DNA of 64,000 nucleotides from Fictibacillus sp. b24 (GCF_030348825.1 NZ_JAUCES010000005.1:248001-312000); one strand, 5' to 3'; positions 1-8,630 are shown, numbered from the stretch's first letter. Numbers and translations are program-made. The notes: generated by a model not told the origin, from the sequence alone.

Positions 1-1
1 T

Positions 2-694
2 GCATTAGAATATAAAAGGTCGTGTTTGAGATATTTTACAGATTTGTACACCTCTTTAACAGGAAAACAACCTGAGTACGAACGAAATGATGTTGAGTTC
101 CAAAGTTACGAAGAGGGATTGCAAAAAACGTATCAAGCAGAGGTAGAGGGCTGCCAGATCTATCAAAACAACTATTATCGCTGTAACCATCCTTATGTGC
201 AGCAAGCGTTATTACAAGCTGCTCACCAAAAAAGAGTATATGCAGAACGACTAGGATGGTTAAAAAAGCGTATTCCTATTGAATTAAGAGATTATGGCGG
301 TAATCCGTTTGTTGTGAACATTGAGGAAGCTACTAAACAAAATAAAACATATCGTACAGCTTTATGGACAGGAGATAAATTGCAAGTGACTCTAATGAGT
401 ATAGGAGTAGGGGATGATATTGGATTAGAAGTTCATCCTACAACCGATCAATTCCTGAGGATAGAAGAAGGGCAAGGAATTGTTCAGATGGGAGACAGTC
501 CAGATAACTTAGACTATGTAGTTCAGGCTTATGATGACTTTGCAATCATGATACCTGCAGGGAAATGGCACAACCTAACTAATACAGGCAATAAACCGAT
601 TAAACTTTACGCTATTTACGCTCCGCCAGAGCATCCATTTGGCACTGTGCATGAAACAAAAGCGATCGCTATGGCAGCAGAAGCAGAAGAATAG
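2..694 (+). CDS. Cupin-domain protein, 5' end outside window
   Basis: The reading frame is open from base 2, so the true start probably lies upstream. The TTG at 26 has no convincing ribosome binding site. Counting from that TTG, residues 1-90 are a polar helical region with several Tyr, Cys and His. Residues about 115-205 form a single cupin barrel, with His137 and Glu147 in motif 1 and PAGKWHNLTNTG (His182) in motif 2, a typical metal site. The tail is Ala/Glu-rich. Related Bacillus proteins (YrkC-like) have no assigned reaction, so I do not name a substrate. A strong terminator follows, so this is the end of its transcription unit. Confidence 0.75.
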   Translation, partial: ALEYKRSCLRYFTDLYTSLTGKQPEYERNDVEFQSYEEGLQKTYQAEVEGCQIYQNNYYRCNHPYVQQALLQAAHQKRVYAERLGWLKKRIPIELRDYGGNPFVVNIEEATKQNKTYRTALWTGDKLQVTLMSIGVGDDIGLEVHPTTDQFLRIEEGQGIVQMGDSPDNLDYVVQAYDDFAIMIPAGKWHNLTNTGNKPIKLYAIYAPPEHPFGTVHETKAIAMAAEAEE

Positions 695-741
695 TAATAT
701 TTATCGAATTACGGTGAAAATCCTTACTTTATCTACAAGCT

Positions 742-770
742 AAAAGCCTCTCGCGATGAGAGGCTTTTTT
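742..770. terminator. Bidirectional intrinsic terminator
   Basis: An 11-bp stem AAAAGCCTCTC/GAGAGGCTTTT with a 5-nt loop and T/A runs on both sides lies between the convergent cupin and YajQ genes. Confidence 0.9.
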
Positions 771-774
771 AGCT

Positions 775-1272
775 TTATCTGTAATTAATGAATTGAACAT
801 CGATTGGCAGATTTGCTTCATTAACAAGGGCGATGATCTGCTGAAGGTCGTCTCTGCTCTTTGCTGTTACACGAACTTGATCATCTTGCACTTGGCTTTT
901 TACTTTTAAACCAGAGTTTTTGATCAGCGTGTTAATTTTTTTCGCGTTGTCTTTATCGATGCCTGTTACAAGTTTAGCGCGCTGACGAACTGTTCCGCCT
1001 GATGCTTGCTCGATCTTGCTGTAATCCAGGTTTTTTGTTGGTACTCCGCGTTTGATCAGCTTTGTAATAAGAACATCTTTTAGCTGCTCAAGCTTGTACT
1101 CATCATCGGAAACTAATACGAGTTCTTCACTTGATTTATCAAGTGTGATCTCACTTTTGCTTCCTTTAAAGTCATAGCGTGTTGTAATTTCTTTTGTTGC
1201 GATATTAATCGCATTGTCGACCTCTGATAGATCTACTTGTGAAACGATATCAAATGAACTTTCTTTAGCCAT
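775..1272 (-). CDS. yajQ: YajQ-family nucleotide-binding protein
   Basis: A 165-residue protein of the YajQ (UPF0234) family, equivalent to B. subtilis YitK. It begins [18 protein letters not shown] and carries the family's TRYDFKGS and [13 protein letters not shown] segments, which build two ferredoxin-like domains. Proteobacterial members bind cyclic di-GMP; the role in Bacillus is not settled. The ATG at 1272 is chosen because AGGAGG sits 10 nt upstream and the length equals the family norm. The frame is open about 80 codons further upstream but that stretch has no family similarity. The gene is a single unit, divergent from the hydrolase at 1450. Confidence 0.92.
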   Translation of the reverse strand: MAKESSFDIVSQVDLSEVDNAINIATKEITTRYDFKGSKSEITLDKSSEELVLVSDDEYKLEQLKDVLITKLIKRGVPTKNLDYSKIEQASGGTVRQRAKLVTGIDKDNAKKINTLIKNSGLKVKSQVQDDQVRVTAKSRDDLQQIIALVNEANLPIDVQFINYR

Positions 1273-1449
1273 TTTGTGAAACCTCCTGACGTTTACTTCG
1301 TTTATATAGTTACAGTATAAATACATTGCGGTTATGTTTCCAGTTTGTACACATTCTTTTCCTTGGAAACGGGTACAAAAGTAATAATGTATGTTAAAAT
1401 GAAGGCTGGAAAATTCACAGAATGTTTTAACCACTAGGAGGAGTACTTT

Positions 1450-2247
1450 GTGCTTCATTACAAAACGTACACACACGAAAAGAATCATCAATGGGTGATT
1501 TTTGTCCATGGAGCAGGGGGCAGTTCATCCATTTGGTATAAACAGTTAAGAGAATTTAAGCAGCACTTTAACATTTTGCTCGTTGATCTCAGAGGTCATG
1601 GCAAATCACAATCCGATAAATTTTTATTAAAAAAATATTCGTTTAAAGAAGTCAGCCTGGATGTGCTAGAGGTAATGGATCATCTTAAAATCCAAAAAGC
1701 GCATTTCGTAGGTATTTCTTTGGGAACGATTCTAATCCAAACAATCGCAGAACTCTCCCCTGAACGAGTGGCTACTATGACGCTTGGCGGAGCGGTGACG
1801 AAGATGAATTTCCGTTCACGATTCCTAATCGCGATGGGCAATCTCTGTAAATCATTTATTCCTTACATGTGGCTGTACAGCTTGTTTGCTTGGGTTATTA
1901 TGCCGAAGAAAAGACATGAAGCTTCTCGTTCTTTGTTTATTGGAGAAGCCAAAAAGCTTTGTCAAAAAGAATTTAAGCGCTGGTTTAAACTAACGCTAAA
2001 AATAAACCCATTTTTACAAAGCTTGCGTAAGAAAGAAATTCCGATTCCAACCCTATATATCATGGGTGAGGAAGATTATATGTTTTTACCGCCAATTCAG
2101 GCGTTTATTGATAAGAAAAAGCATTCAAAGCTTTTGACGATCAAGGATTGCGGACATGTATGCAATGTGGATCAGCCAGATATTTTTAACAAGAATTCGA
2201 TTGAATTTATAAAAAGACAAATTGCCGCAGCACCAAATGCGTCATAA
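1450..2247 (+). CDS. Alpha/beta hydrolase
   Basis: A 265-residue alpha/beta-fold hydrolase starting at GTG, 7-8 nt after a strong AGGAGGA. The oxyanion segment is VHGAGGSSS (residues 19-27). The nucleophile elbow is GISLG with Ser90, the acid is probably Asp209 (GEEDY) and the base His236 (CGHVCNV). A cap insert of about residues 115-195 is rich in aromatic and basic residues. The substrate cannot be read from sequence; esterase or peptidase-like members share this pattern. A terminator follows immediately, so it is transcribed alone. No signal peptide is seen, so it is probably cytoplasmic. Confidence 0.85.
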   Translation: MLHYKTYTHEKNHQWVIFVHGAGGSSSIWYKQLREFKQHFNILLVDLRGHGKSQSDKFLLKKYSFKEVSLDVLEVMDHLKIQKAHFVGISLGTILIQTIAELSPERVATMTLGGAVTKMNFRSRFLIAMGNLCKSFIPYMWLYSLFAWVIMPKKRHEASRSLFIGEAKKLCQKEFKRWFKLTLKINPFLQSLRKKEIPIPTLYIMGEEDYMFLPPIQAFIDKKKHSKLLTIKDCGHVCNVDQPDIFNKNSIEFIKRQIAAAPNAS

Positions 2248-2248
2248 T

Positions 2249-2283
2249 AAAAAGGAAGTCTCCGTTGTGGGACTTCCTTTTTC
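2249..2283. terminator. Bidirectional intrinsic terminator
   Basis: Stem AAAGGAAGTC/GACTTCCTTT with a 10-nt loop between the convergent hydrolase and FAD oxidoreductase genes. Confidence 0.9.
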
Positions 2284-2289
2284 GTTCGG

Positions 2290-3504
2290 TTATAAACTTA
2301 CAGCTCTAGCGATTGTAAATAATCGTGAAGCGGGATGGAACCCTTTTGTAATCAAGTCTTTAATAATGGTTGCGCCTAGCATGCTATAGACCGTTCCGTT
2401 ACCGCCAAAGCCTAAACAATAATATTCACCAAGACGGTTAGGGTGCTCCCCGATATACGGCAAACCATCGTGTGATTCTCCGAAGGTCGCACACCATGTG
2501 TGGGAAATCTTTGGTGAGAGATCAGGGAAATGTTCTCTCACTTTTTCAAGGATACGCTCACCGCGTTCTTCAATAATTCCTTCATTTAATGGTGCTTCTG
2601 CTTTATCTTCATCCAAACCGCCAGCAACAATTCTTCCGTCTCTTGTAGTCCTCATATAAAGATAAGGACGTTTCGTTTCCCAGATCATCCACTCTTTGTA
2701 CCACGTTTTTAAGGAAGGAAGCGGCTCAGTTACGATGGCATACGAACGGTTTAAGTCTGCTCCCAATTGTTGAGCAAGAAAGTCATTTTCATAACCGGTC
2801 GCAAAAATAATATAACGAGCTGAAATGGTGCCTTTTTCAGATTCACATGTAAACCCATGAACGGTTTTGGTTTTGCGGATAAGCGGTGTTTGTTCATAGA
2901 TTCTGACTCCTGCGGCAGCCGCATCTTTTAACATGATCTGAACACATTTATACGGATTCACATCTGCATCTCCGCTTGTTACGAGAGCAGCAGGTTTTGA
3001 AAAAGGAAACCTCGAAGAAATCTCTGAGGGCTCTAAATATTCAACGGGAAAATCATACTTCTTTAATACCTCATATTCACGTACAAGCTTTGATACGTCT
3101 TCATTTGAGCTGGCAAAGTACAAGCTTTTTTGTGGCCGAAATTCTGGATCCTCCGAGAGTTCAGACACAACCTTGTCTAAATCTTTCATAGCGGTCTGAC
3201 AAAGCTGGTAAAAGTAAACGGCATCCTGTTCTCCTTGCTGTTCAATCAGTTCGTGAAGCATTTTGTCACTGGAGAATTGCAGAAGTCCTGTATTTGCTGA
3301 GGAGCTGCCTGAGCCGGGATGTCTTCTATCAATTAATACAACATCTAATTCTTTTTCCTGGCTCAATACATGAGCACAGAGAGCGCCAGCCATGCCACCG
3401 CCAACAATTAATACGTCACACGAAATATTTTCTTCAAGTTCTGGATATTGAGTGGTATTTTTATACGTTTCAGGCCAGTACAAATGACCATTGTGTAGAT
3501 TCAT
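2290..3504 (-). CDS. FAD-dependent amino-acid oxidase (DadA family)
   Basis: A 404-residue flavoprotein of the glycine/D-amino-acid oxidase (DAO) superfamily. The N-terminal Rossmann motif VLIVGGGMAG (residues 31-40) binds FAD, followed by the typical ALCAHVL helix and Asp-Arg ribose contact (IDRRHPG). The C-terminal segment WCATFGESHDGLPYIGEHP is the second FAD-contacting block of this superfamily. The start at 3504 is preferred over an ATG nine codons upstream because GGAGGA lies 7 nt before it. The amine or amino-acid substrate is unknown. It stands alone between a terminator and a promoterless-looking gap. It is likely cytoplasmic or peripherally bound to the membrane. Confidence 0.85.
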   Translation of the reverse strand: MNLHNGHLYWPETYKNTTQYPELEENISCDVLIVGGGMAGALCAHVLSQEKELDVVLIDRRHPGSGSSSANTGLLQFSSDKMLHELIEQQGEQDAVYFYQLCQTAMKDLDKVVSELSEDPEFRPQKSLYFASSNEDVSKLVREYEVLKKYDFPVEYLEPSEISSRFPFSKPAALVTSGDADVNPYKCVQIMLKDAAAAGVRIYEQTPLIRKTKTVHGFTCESEKGTISARYIIFATGYENDFLAQQLGADLNRSYAIVTEPLPSLKTWYKEWMIWETKRPYLYMRTTRDGRIVAGGLDEDKAEAPLNEGIIEERGERILEKVREHFPDLSPKISHTWCATFGESHDGLPYIGEHPNRLGEYYCLGFGGNGTVYSMLGATIIKDLITKGFHPASRLFTIARAVSL

Positions 3505-3607
3505 ATTTACTCCTCCTCGTCTTCCATTCATTCCCCGGAAAGACGTGAAAGAAACGCATGAAAGGAAATATTTATCAAATAAATAGTATTAGATAAACGC
3601 CTTCAAG

Positions 3608-3651
3608 AAAAAAGAGCTGCTTTACCCAATTGGGTTAAGCAGCTCTTTATT
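3608..3651 (-). terminator. Intrinsic terminator of the YflT-like gene
   Basis: Long hairpin AAAGAGCTGCTT...AAGCAGCTCTTT with an inner ACCC/GGGT stem, followed on the minus strand by a T-rich run. Confidence 0.88.
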
Positions 3652-3653
3652 TA

Positions 3654-4004
3654 TTATGGTAAGTTCGTTACCTTGTCTTCATCTTTTACGATCAATAACA
3701 TCTTACCCATGTCGAGCTTTCTTTCGTACTGATCCGCCTCAACGTCAGATAACCCCATTTCAGTCATCTTTTTGCGGAGCTCGTCACCTCTGGAATCAAA
3801 TACGTTGCTGAGGGCCGTGCCGAGTCCTTCTTCTTTTAGGCCGATCGTATTAACATCCGCGTCGTGTGCAAGATCTTTCGTGTCATCTTTTTCGTGGGAT
3901 AATACATACAGGTTGTCTTCGTGAATCCCTTGCGCCTTCAATTCATTTGCAGCTGCAATCAATTCTTGTTGGGAGTTGAATTCATGTACGATTGGTTTAA
4001 CCAT
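3654..4004 (-). CDS. YflT-type general stress protein
   Basis: A 116-residue acidic cytoplasmic protein of the heat-induced stress protein YflT family (general stress protein 17M-like domain). It has the usual start VHEFNSQQELIAAANELK, the YVLSHE strand and the closing MGKMLLIVKDE strand. Family members in B. subtilis belong to the SigB stress regulon; their biochemical role is unknown. RBS GGAGAGG lies 6 nt before the ATG. A weak SigB-like pair (GTTTAA, 14 nt, GTGAAT on the minus strand near 4041-4066) is compatible with stress control but matches the -10 only partly. Confidence 0.8.
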   Translation of the reverse strand: MVKPIVHEFNSQQELIAAANELKAQGIHEDNLYVLSHEKDDTKDLAHDADVNTIGLKEEGLGTALSNVFDSRGDELRKKMTEMGLSDVEADQYERKLDMGKMLLIVKDEDKVTNLP

Positions 4005-4164
4005 TTACTATCCTCTCCTTTATACGAAGTTATAGTGTATATTCACGGAATTAGGCAGCATTAAACTTCCTTTTTCACTAGATCACCGGGAGGAAAGTAC
4101 TAAATTTCCTCATTCGTATAGTTTCTCTAGGTACTACCTCCTCTTTTTATAGGAATATAATGTT

Positions 4165-4240
4165 TTTACACCAATTTTACGAATATCCTCTATCTTTTTA
4201 CAATTCAAAATATATAATTTTAACTGTTGAGTTTTTTACA
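4165..4240 (+). promoter_or_regulatory. Candidate PhoP box cluster before the 5'-nucleotidase
   Basis: TTTACA-like hexamers occur at 4165, 4176 (TTTACG), 4197, 4219 (TTTAAC) and 4235. The first four spacings are 11, 21 and 22 nt, that is, multiples of about 11 nt as in PhoP-binding direct repeats. A secreted nucleotidase is a plausible phosphate-starvation target. The region is AT-rich, so chance matches are possible. Confidence 0.4.
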
Positions 4241-4267
4241 AAATGAAATGATAGGGGAGTATTTCAG

Positions 4268-5857
4268 ATGAAAAAAACACTTTCAGCCTTAGCGCTGTCA
4301 CTAGCATTAACACCGATGGGGACAGCAGTCCATGCATACGAGTATTCAACTAAAAAGCAAAACGGACCATTTCTTGACGTTCAGTTGTTGGGTGTAAACG
4401 ACTTTCATGGCCAGATTGATATCACACGTAATGTGGCAGGTCAGTCAGCAGGGCGTGCGGATTATCTAGCAAGCTACATAATGCAAAGAGAAGCTGAGAA
4501 CGAGAATACACTTTTGGTTCATGCTGGTGATATGGTAGGAGCGAGTTCGCCAACGTCTGCATTGCTGCAGGATGAGCCGACAGTTGAGATCATGAACGAG
4601 ATGGGATTTGACGTAGGAACACTAGGAAATCATGAATTTGATGAAGGCGTAGATGAGATGATGCGCCTGATCAATGGCGGAACTCATGCGAAAACAGGTG
4701 AATTTGAAGGAGCAAACTTCCCATATGTGGCTGCTAATGTAATAGATAAAGAGACAAAGAAACATATTCTTCCTCCATACACGATTAAAAAGGTGAAGGG
4801 TGTAAATATCGGATTTATCGGAGTTGTTTTTTCTGATACTCCAGACATTGTTATTCCAAGCGGCACAGCTGGGGTAGAGTTTACGGACGAAGCAGAAGCG
4901 ATTAATAAAGCTGCTAAGGAACTTAAGAAAAAGGGTGTAAAAGCAATGGTCGTGCTTGCTCATAACCCGATCGAACAAGCGACCACTGGGGAAGTTTCTG
5001 GTGAATTAGTAGATATGGCAAACAGTGTTGATGATGAAATTGATGTTATGTTTGGCGCGCACAATCATAGAAACGTAAATGCTGTAGTAGATAATAAGTT
5101 ACTTGTACAAGCCTATTCATACGGAACGGCATTTGCTGATGTAGATTTAAAGATTGACCGCCGCACAAAAGACATTGTAGAAAAGAAAGCGGAAGTGGTA
5201 ACAACGTTCCAAAGCGCTGTAACTCCTGATGCAAAGGTTACGGAAATCATTAAGCGAGCAGAAGAACAAGTGGCTCCTATTATTAATGAAGTAGTCGGTA
5301 ACGCAGATAAGTTATTATCAGGCGTAGATGCATATAGCGGAGAATCCGAGTTAGGAAATGTAATTGCTGATTCTATGACAGAGCAAACAGGAACGGACTT
5401 TGCCTTTATGAATCCAGGAGGAATTCGTGATGTGATCAATCCAGGTGAAGTAACATGGGGAGAACTCTTCAATGTTCAGCCTTTTGGGAATGACCTGGTG
5501 ACAATGACGTTAACTGGTGAACAGATCAAAGAACTTTTTGAATCCCAATGGTCAACGGGGCGTGAAAAGATGCTTCAGATCTCTGGATTAAAAGCTACCT
5601 TTGATATGTCTAAACCAGTTGGACAAAGAACGGTCTCCATGGTTAAAGCAGACGGTACACCGATTGATGCTGCTGCAGAATATACTGTTACGGTAAACAA
5701 CTTTATGGCAGGCGGCGGTGACGGCTACACGGTTTTATTACAAGGCAAAAATCAGACGATCAACATCACTGATTTAGACGCGTTAGTCAATTACTTTAAA
5801 AAACGTGAGACAGTAACAGCACAAATAGAAGGACGCATCGTAAAGATTAATCCATAA
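4268..5857 (+). CDS. Secreted bifunctional metallophosphatase/5'-nucleotidase
   Basis: A 529-residue UshA/YfkN-type enzyme that dephosphorylates external nucleotides (and in relatives 2',3'-cyclic nucleotides). Residues 1-23 are a Sec signal peptide ending AVHA. The metallophosphatase domain has NDFHGQ (Asp45, His47), HAGDMVG (Asp88), GNHEFD (Asn121, His122) and GAHNHR near 265. The C-terminal nucleotidase domain carries NPGGIRD near 377 and FNVQPFGN. There is no LPXTG anchor, so it is probably released or held loosely in the wall. RBS AGGGGAG precedes the ATG. It is a single gene with a terminator, and candidate PhoP boxes lie upstream. Confidence 0.92.
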   Translation: MKKTLSALALSLALTPMGTAVHAYEYSTKKQNGPFLDVQLLGVNDFHGQIDITRNVAGQSAGRADYLASYIMQREAENENTLLVHAGDMVGASSPTSALLQDEPTVEIMNEMGFDVGTLGNHEFDEGVDEMMRLINGGTHAKTGEFEGANFPYVAANVIDKETKKHILPPYTIKKVKGVNIGFIGVVFSDTPDIVIPSGTAGVEFTDEAEAINKAAKELKKKGVKAMVVLAHNPIEQATTGEVSGELVDMANSVDDEIDVMFGAHNHRNVNAVVDNKLLVQAYSYGTAFADVDLKIDRRTKDIVEKKAEVVTTFQSAVTPDAKVTEIIKRAEEQVAPIINEVVGNADKLLSGVDAYSGESELGNVIADSMTEQTGTDFAFMNPGGIRDVINPGEVTWGELFNVQPFGNDLVTMTLTGEQIKELFESQWSTGREKMLQISGLKATFDMSKPVGQRTVSMVKADGTPIDAAAEYTVTVNNFMAGGGDGYTVLLQGKNQTINITDLDALVNYFKKRETVTAQIEGRIVKINP

Positions 5858-5862
5858 TAAAA

Positions 5863-5898
5863 AAAGGCAAAGCGGGTAAGATTCGCTTTGCCTTTTCT
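5863..5898. terminator. Bidirectional intrinsic terminator
   Basis: Stem AAAGGCAAAGCG/CGCTTTGCCTTT with A and T tracts on the two flanks, between convergent genes. Confidence 0.93.
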
Positions 5899-5900
5899 TT

Positions 5901-6458
5901 CTATTTTCCACGTTCTACAAGATCAAGTCTTCCTGTGGCTGGGTCAATAACGAGACCATGTACTTTAATATCTTCAGGAAGCAGAGGATGGTTTCTCACA
6001 AGCTCCACGCTGTTTCTGACGGAATCTTCCACACTGTCAAAACCTTGAACCCATTTCTTTAAATCAAGTCCTGAATATTTTAATGTGTCAAATGTCGTTT
6101 CTTCTATGCCGCGGTCTTTCATCTTAGCGAGCAATCCCTCAGCGTTTACATTGCTCATGCCACAGTCATAGTGACCGATGACCATTACTTCCTCAGCTTT
6201 TAGTTCATAGATAGCTACAAGAATACTTCTCATAATAGAGCCAAATGGGTGAGAGATAACCGCACCTGCGGACTTAACAACTTTTACATCCCCGTTCTTA
6301 ATGTTCATTGCACTAGGCAGTAATTCTGTTAAACGTGTATCCATACAAGACACAATGACGAGCCCTTTGTCAGGAAATTTAGTAGTTTGAAAAGGCTCAT
6401 ATTCTTTGTTTTCAACAAATTGGTGATTGAATTCTAAGATTTCGTTAAGTACGGACAT
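5901..6458 (-). CDS. Beta-carbonic anhydrase
   Basis: A 185-residue beta-class carbonic anhydrase that interconverts CO2 and bicarbonate. Zinc ligands are Cys38, His96 and Cys99, and the Asp40-Arg42 dyad lies in the family motif SCMDTR; the second motif is GHYDCGM. Size and motifs match B. subtilis YtiB (187 residues). AAGGAGGAGA lies 6-7 nt before the ATG. Transcribed alone; the terminator at 5863 serves both this gene and the convergent nucleotidase. It is likely cytoplasmic, supplying bicarbonate for carboxylation reactions. Confidence 0.93.
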   Translation of the reverse strand: MSVLNEILEFNHQFVENKEYEPFQTTKFPDKGLVIVSCMDTRLTELLPSAMNIKNGDVKVVKSAGAVISHPFGSIMRSILVAIYELKAEEVMVIGHYDCGMSNVNAEGLLAKMKDRGIEETTFDTLKYSGLDLKKWVQGFDSVEDSVRNSVELVRNHPLLPEDIKVHGLVIDPATGRLDLVERGK

Positions 6459-6577
6459 GATTCTCCTCCTTGTTTCTACAGAAAATAATTAGACAATGAA
6501 AAGATTTAGAAGTATACGTCTTTTTCTATCATATTCAGCTTAAACTCGCTAACATATTCACTTCTACATTAACTATT

Positions 6578-6616
6578 ATACAAAAAAGTGAGCTCAATCT
6601 GCTCTTTTTTGTATAT
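6578..6616. terminator. Terminator-like hairpin in the divergent gap
   Basis: TATACAAAAAAG-GAGC pairs with GCTCTTTTTTGTATA around a 7-nt loop with one bulged T. It is symmetrical, so it could end transcripts on either strand. It lies about 130 nt upstream of the carbonic anhydrase start, with no obvious upstream gene to terminate. The rest of 6459-6817 holds a TATAAT at 6699 and a GGTAAGTT/AACTTGCC stem (6718-6763) enclosing an unused AAAGGAGG. Confidence 0.5.
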
Positions 6617-6817
6617 GAAGCGCTTGTTTTGTTGATAGAAACTCTAAAACAAAAGCACATTGTGACAAACATTTTAGTAAAAGGTACGTATAATCGCAAG
6701 TAACACCACATAAATTGGTAAGTTCGAAAGGAGGAAGGATCATAGGGTCAACTTGCCATTAAAGTAGGTTTAAATAGATCGGAACAAATAATCGAAAATT
6801 TGAAAGGGGTAGGGAAG

Positions 6818-7048
6818 ATGGAAGTTATGACGTATGTCCTTTGGGTTCTGCTGTTAATGGGGTCGGTTATGAAGAATTACATGGTTGCAGTGTCAATGCC
6901 GAAAACAGGACAAGTTGTGATGGCGAATGCATTAGCGTCTAATTCGTTCTCGTATGCTGAAGTGAGTGGCAAGATTGCAGCTGATTTTGAACGTGCGATT
7001 GCGGGCACATTCAACAAGCAGAATTTCTGTTGGGTAGATACGTCATAG
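6818..7048 (+). CDS. Small hypothetical protein with N-terminal membrane segment
   Basis: A 76-residue frame from an ATG preceded 8 nt by AAAGGGG. Residues 3-20 (VMTYVLWVLLLMGSV) could be a membrane segment or signal anchor; the remainder (KTGQVVMANALASNSFSYAE, then an amphipathic stretch) is soluble. I recognise no family. The frame is short, but the start and RBS are good and codon use resembles neighbours. A perfect TATAAT at 6699 could be its -10. It lies in the place where B. subtilis has other ywd genes, so it may be lineage-specific. Confidence 0.4.
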   Translation: MEVMTYVLWVLLLMGSVMKNYMVAVSMPKTGQVVMANALASNSFSYAEVSGKIAADFERAIAGTFNKQNFCWVDTS

Positions 7049-7080
7049 CATTTAGAACGCATTATTGATATGAGCAGTTA

Positions 7081-7293
7081 ATGATGTGCAATGATAAGAG
7101 ACTGTCATTTAAAGGGGGACGTTTATTAGAGATAAAATCTGTATCTATTTTCGCATTCACTATCATGCTGGCGGCCTGGATCACCGTACGTGTGCTAGTG
7201 AATGAGGGTTATCGAGCGGAATTTGGAGCGGAAGAGACAGCTTATTTGAAGCTGTCTTTTTGTTCGTTATTTTATTTATGTGCAGGCGTTTGA
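7081..7293 (+). CDS. Doubtful small membrane-protein ORF
   Basis: Frame of 70 residues with one hydrophobic stretch (KSVSIFAFTIMLAAWITVRVL). A plausible RBS (AAAGGGGG, 7110-7117) lies inside the frame with no normal start codon 5-10 nt after it. A clear intrinsic terminator (7234-7263) falls inside the 3' third of the frame, which argues against the full-length protein. It may be a remnant of a small membrane-protein gene whose end has drifted. Confidence 0.2.
   Translation: MMCNDKRLSFKGGRLLEIKSVSIFAFTIMLAAWITVRVLVNEGYRAEFGAEETAYLKLSFCSLFYLCAGV
7234..7263 (+). terminator. Intrinsic terminator upstream of ywdI
   Basis: AGACAGCTT/AAGCTGTCT stem, 5-nt loop, followed by TTTTTG. Confidence 0.8.
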
Positions 7294-7328
7294 TAGAATA
7301 AGAAAAAAAGATAATTGTGGTGAATGTA

Positions 7329-7652
7329 ATGAATATACCAGTAAGTCAGTTTGCGAAGAAAATAGAAAAACATGTAGCAGAAATGAAACAGCTGAGTGAA
7401 AATTCTCCTAAGCTGCGTGAACACGTTTCAGCGATCCAAACGTTGTGCGAGTTAATGCTGGAGGCGGAAGAGGACAACTCAGCTGGTGTAAAAGAATGGG
7501 TACCGTCTCATCCTGTGCAAAAACCGGCAAGCATGATGACAGCACCATCAGCAAAACCCCATAAAAAGTCGATGATGGATTTTGATATGGACTATGATGA
7601 TGACGATCAAGACGCAAAAGATGGCAATGGAGACTCTATTTTTGATTTTTAA
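7329..7652 (+). CDS. ywdI: YwdI family protein (DUF5327)
   Basis: A 107-residue cytoplasmic protein. It begins MNIPVSQFAKKIEKHV, followed by two amphipathic helices (residues 5-55), the hallmark of the YwdI/DUF5327 family. A Pro/Ser linker leads to an Asp-rich tail (DMDYDDDDQDAKD, about residues 85-100). Function is unknown. The ATG at 7329 follows GGTGA by 7 nt; in-frame GTGs at 7317 and 7320 are less likely. Synteny with downstream ywdK-gerQ-cwlJ supports the assignment. A terminator follows. Confidence 0.75.
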   Translation: MNIPVSQFAKKIEKHVAEMKQLSENSPKLREHVSAIQTLCELMLEAEEDNSAGVKEWVPSHPVQKPASMMTAPSAKPHKKSMMDFDMDYDDDDQDAKDGNGDSIFDF

Positions 7653-7665
7653 AATGTAGTTGATG

Positions 7666-7698
7666 GAAAACCTGCTCTTTTTGAGTGGGTTTTTCTTC
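7666..7698 (+). terminator. Intrinsic terminator of ywdI
   Basis: AAAACC-TGCTC/GAGT-GGGTTTTT hairpin with a T-rich loop and tail. Confidence 0.75.
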
Positions 7699-7751
7699 TT
7701 AATTGTAGTTTGTAATGCACGTAGGTCCAGTTGAGGAATTATAGAAGCAGT

Positions 7752-7850
7752 GATTCCAGAAGTTTTGCAAATAATCCCGCGAAATATAGGTGTAATCCCG
7801 CGAGATTGAACTAGAATCCCGGGGAGTTTACCCCATATTTCTGCGAGTCG
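7752..7850 (-). repeat. 21-bp periodic array 1
   Basis: AATCCCG-type words start at 7752 (GATTCC), 7773, 7794 and 7815, with a decayed one at 7836: four steps of exactly 21 bp. On the minus strand the word reads CGCGGGATT, as in arrays 4 and 9. It lies between the 3' ends of ywdI and the small gene at 7912. The rest of 7699-7911 shows nothing else. Confidence 0.85.
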
Positions 7851-7883
7851 CTACATGCGGGGAAGAATTTACAGCATTACACA

Positions 7884-7914
7884 CAAAAAAAACAGCGCCT
7901 AGTCAGCACTGTTA
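7884..7914 (-). terminator. Terminator of the small membrane-protein gene
   Basis: Minus-strand AACAG-GC...GC-CTGTT hairpin followed by eight T; it begins in the stop codon. Confidence 0.75.
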
Positions 7915-8082
7915 TATCGATACGTATGTGTTTCTATGTTCCATTCTTTCATCTCTGCGTTTTGCAATTTCAATTTTTTCGTTAATCTTTTTATTAGAAA
8001 AATAAACGGCAGCGGCTGTTGCGATAAGGCTTAGAGCAGCTAAACCAATCATTGTATATATCATAGTAATAATAAGTTCCAT
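7912..8082 (-). CDS. Small single-pass membrane protein
   Basis: A 56-residue protein with GGGAGG about 10 nt before its ATG. Residues 1-27 (MELIITMIYTMIGLAALSLI and onward) are one membrane segment. Residues 30-50 are a highly charged helix, KKINEKIEIAKRRDERMEH, which would be cytoplasmic. I recognise no family. RBS, a compact charged tail and an immediate terminator make it a credible gene. It is convergent with ywdI and divergent from the YvrJ-like gene at 8287. Confidence 0.65.
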   Translation of the reverse strand: MELIITMIYTMIGLAALSLIATAAAVYFSNKKINEKIEIAKRRDERMEHRNTYVSI

Positions 8083-8286
8083 TGTGTTGTTCCTCCCTTA
8101 TTAGTTTCTGTCTTGTTTTTTGTATTCCACTATAAAATTTATTTAAACCTCTTTTTTGTATAGGCCAAATGAATCAAAATGAAAATATGAGAATGGAATG
8201 ATGGTAAAAATTCCTCCTTCGTTTTATAATAAATTTACGAACATACGTTCTGTTTTGTTCGATATAAAATGAGGGGTGAACGGAAT

Positions 8287-8514
8287 ATGAATGGTGCAAG
8301 TGAATGGTTAAACCTTGTCAATCTCCTCGGAAATGTGGGCTTTCCCATTGTCATTGCTGGGTATTTGCTTTTTCAGTTTGAAAAGAGGATTCAGAGTCTT
8401 GAAGGAATCATAAGAGAACTTCACTCAGAATTGGTGGAGAAGGAGGAGCTTGAAAGGAAGATCGATCAATATGTCCGCTTGCTGGACAGCGAACGTCAGC
8501 CGAAGAAACGTTAA
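8287..8514 (+). CDS. YvrJ-like small membrane protein
   Basis: A 75-residue protein. Residues 15-33 (GNVGFPIVIAGYLLFQFEKR) resemble the GFPIVVTxYLL membrane segment of the YvrJ family, followed by a charged coiled-coil (residues 34-65). The ATG at 8287 follows GAGGGG by about 9 nt; an ATG six codons upstream lacks an RBS. The closing residues are encoded inside the terminator stem. Function is unknown. Confidence 0.6.
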   Translation: MNGASEWLNLVNLLGNVGFPIVIAGYLLFQFEKRIQSLEGIIRELHSELVEKEELERKIDQYVRLLDSERQPKKR

Positions 8515-8528
8515 CGTTCGCTTTTTTT
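8488..8528 (+). terminator. Terminator overlapping a gene's 3' end
   Basis: AGCGAACGT (within the coding region) pairs with ACGTTCGCT, followed by TTTTTTT. Confidence 0.85.
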
Positions 8529-8630
8529 ATCATGGACAACCCGTCCGCCAAAATCTTTACAATCCTGTGGCATTCTTTTGTATCCGCATATTTCAGTGGT
8601 AAGATAAAAGAAAAACAGGAGTGGAAAACT

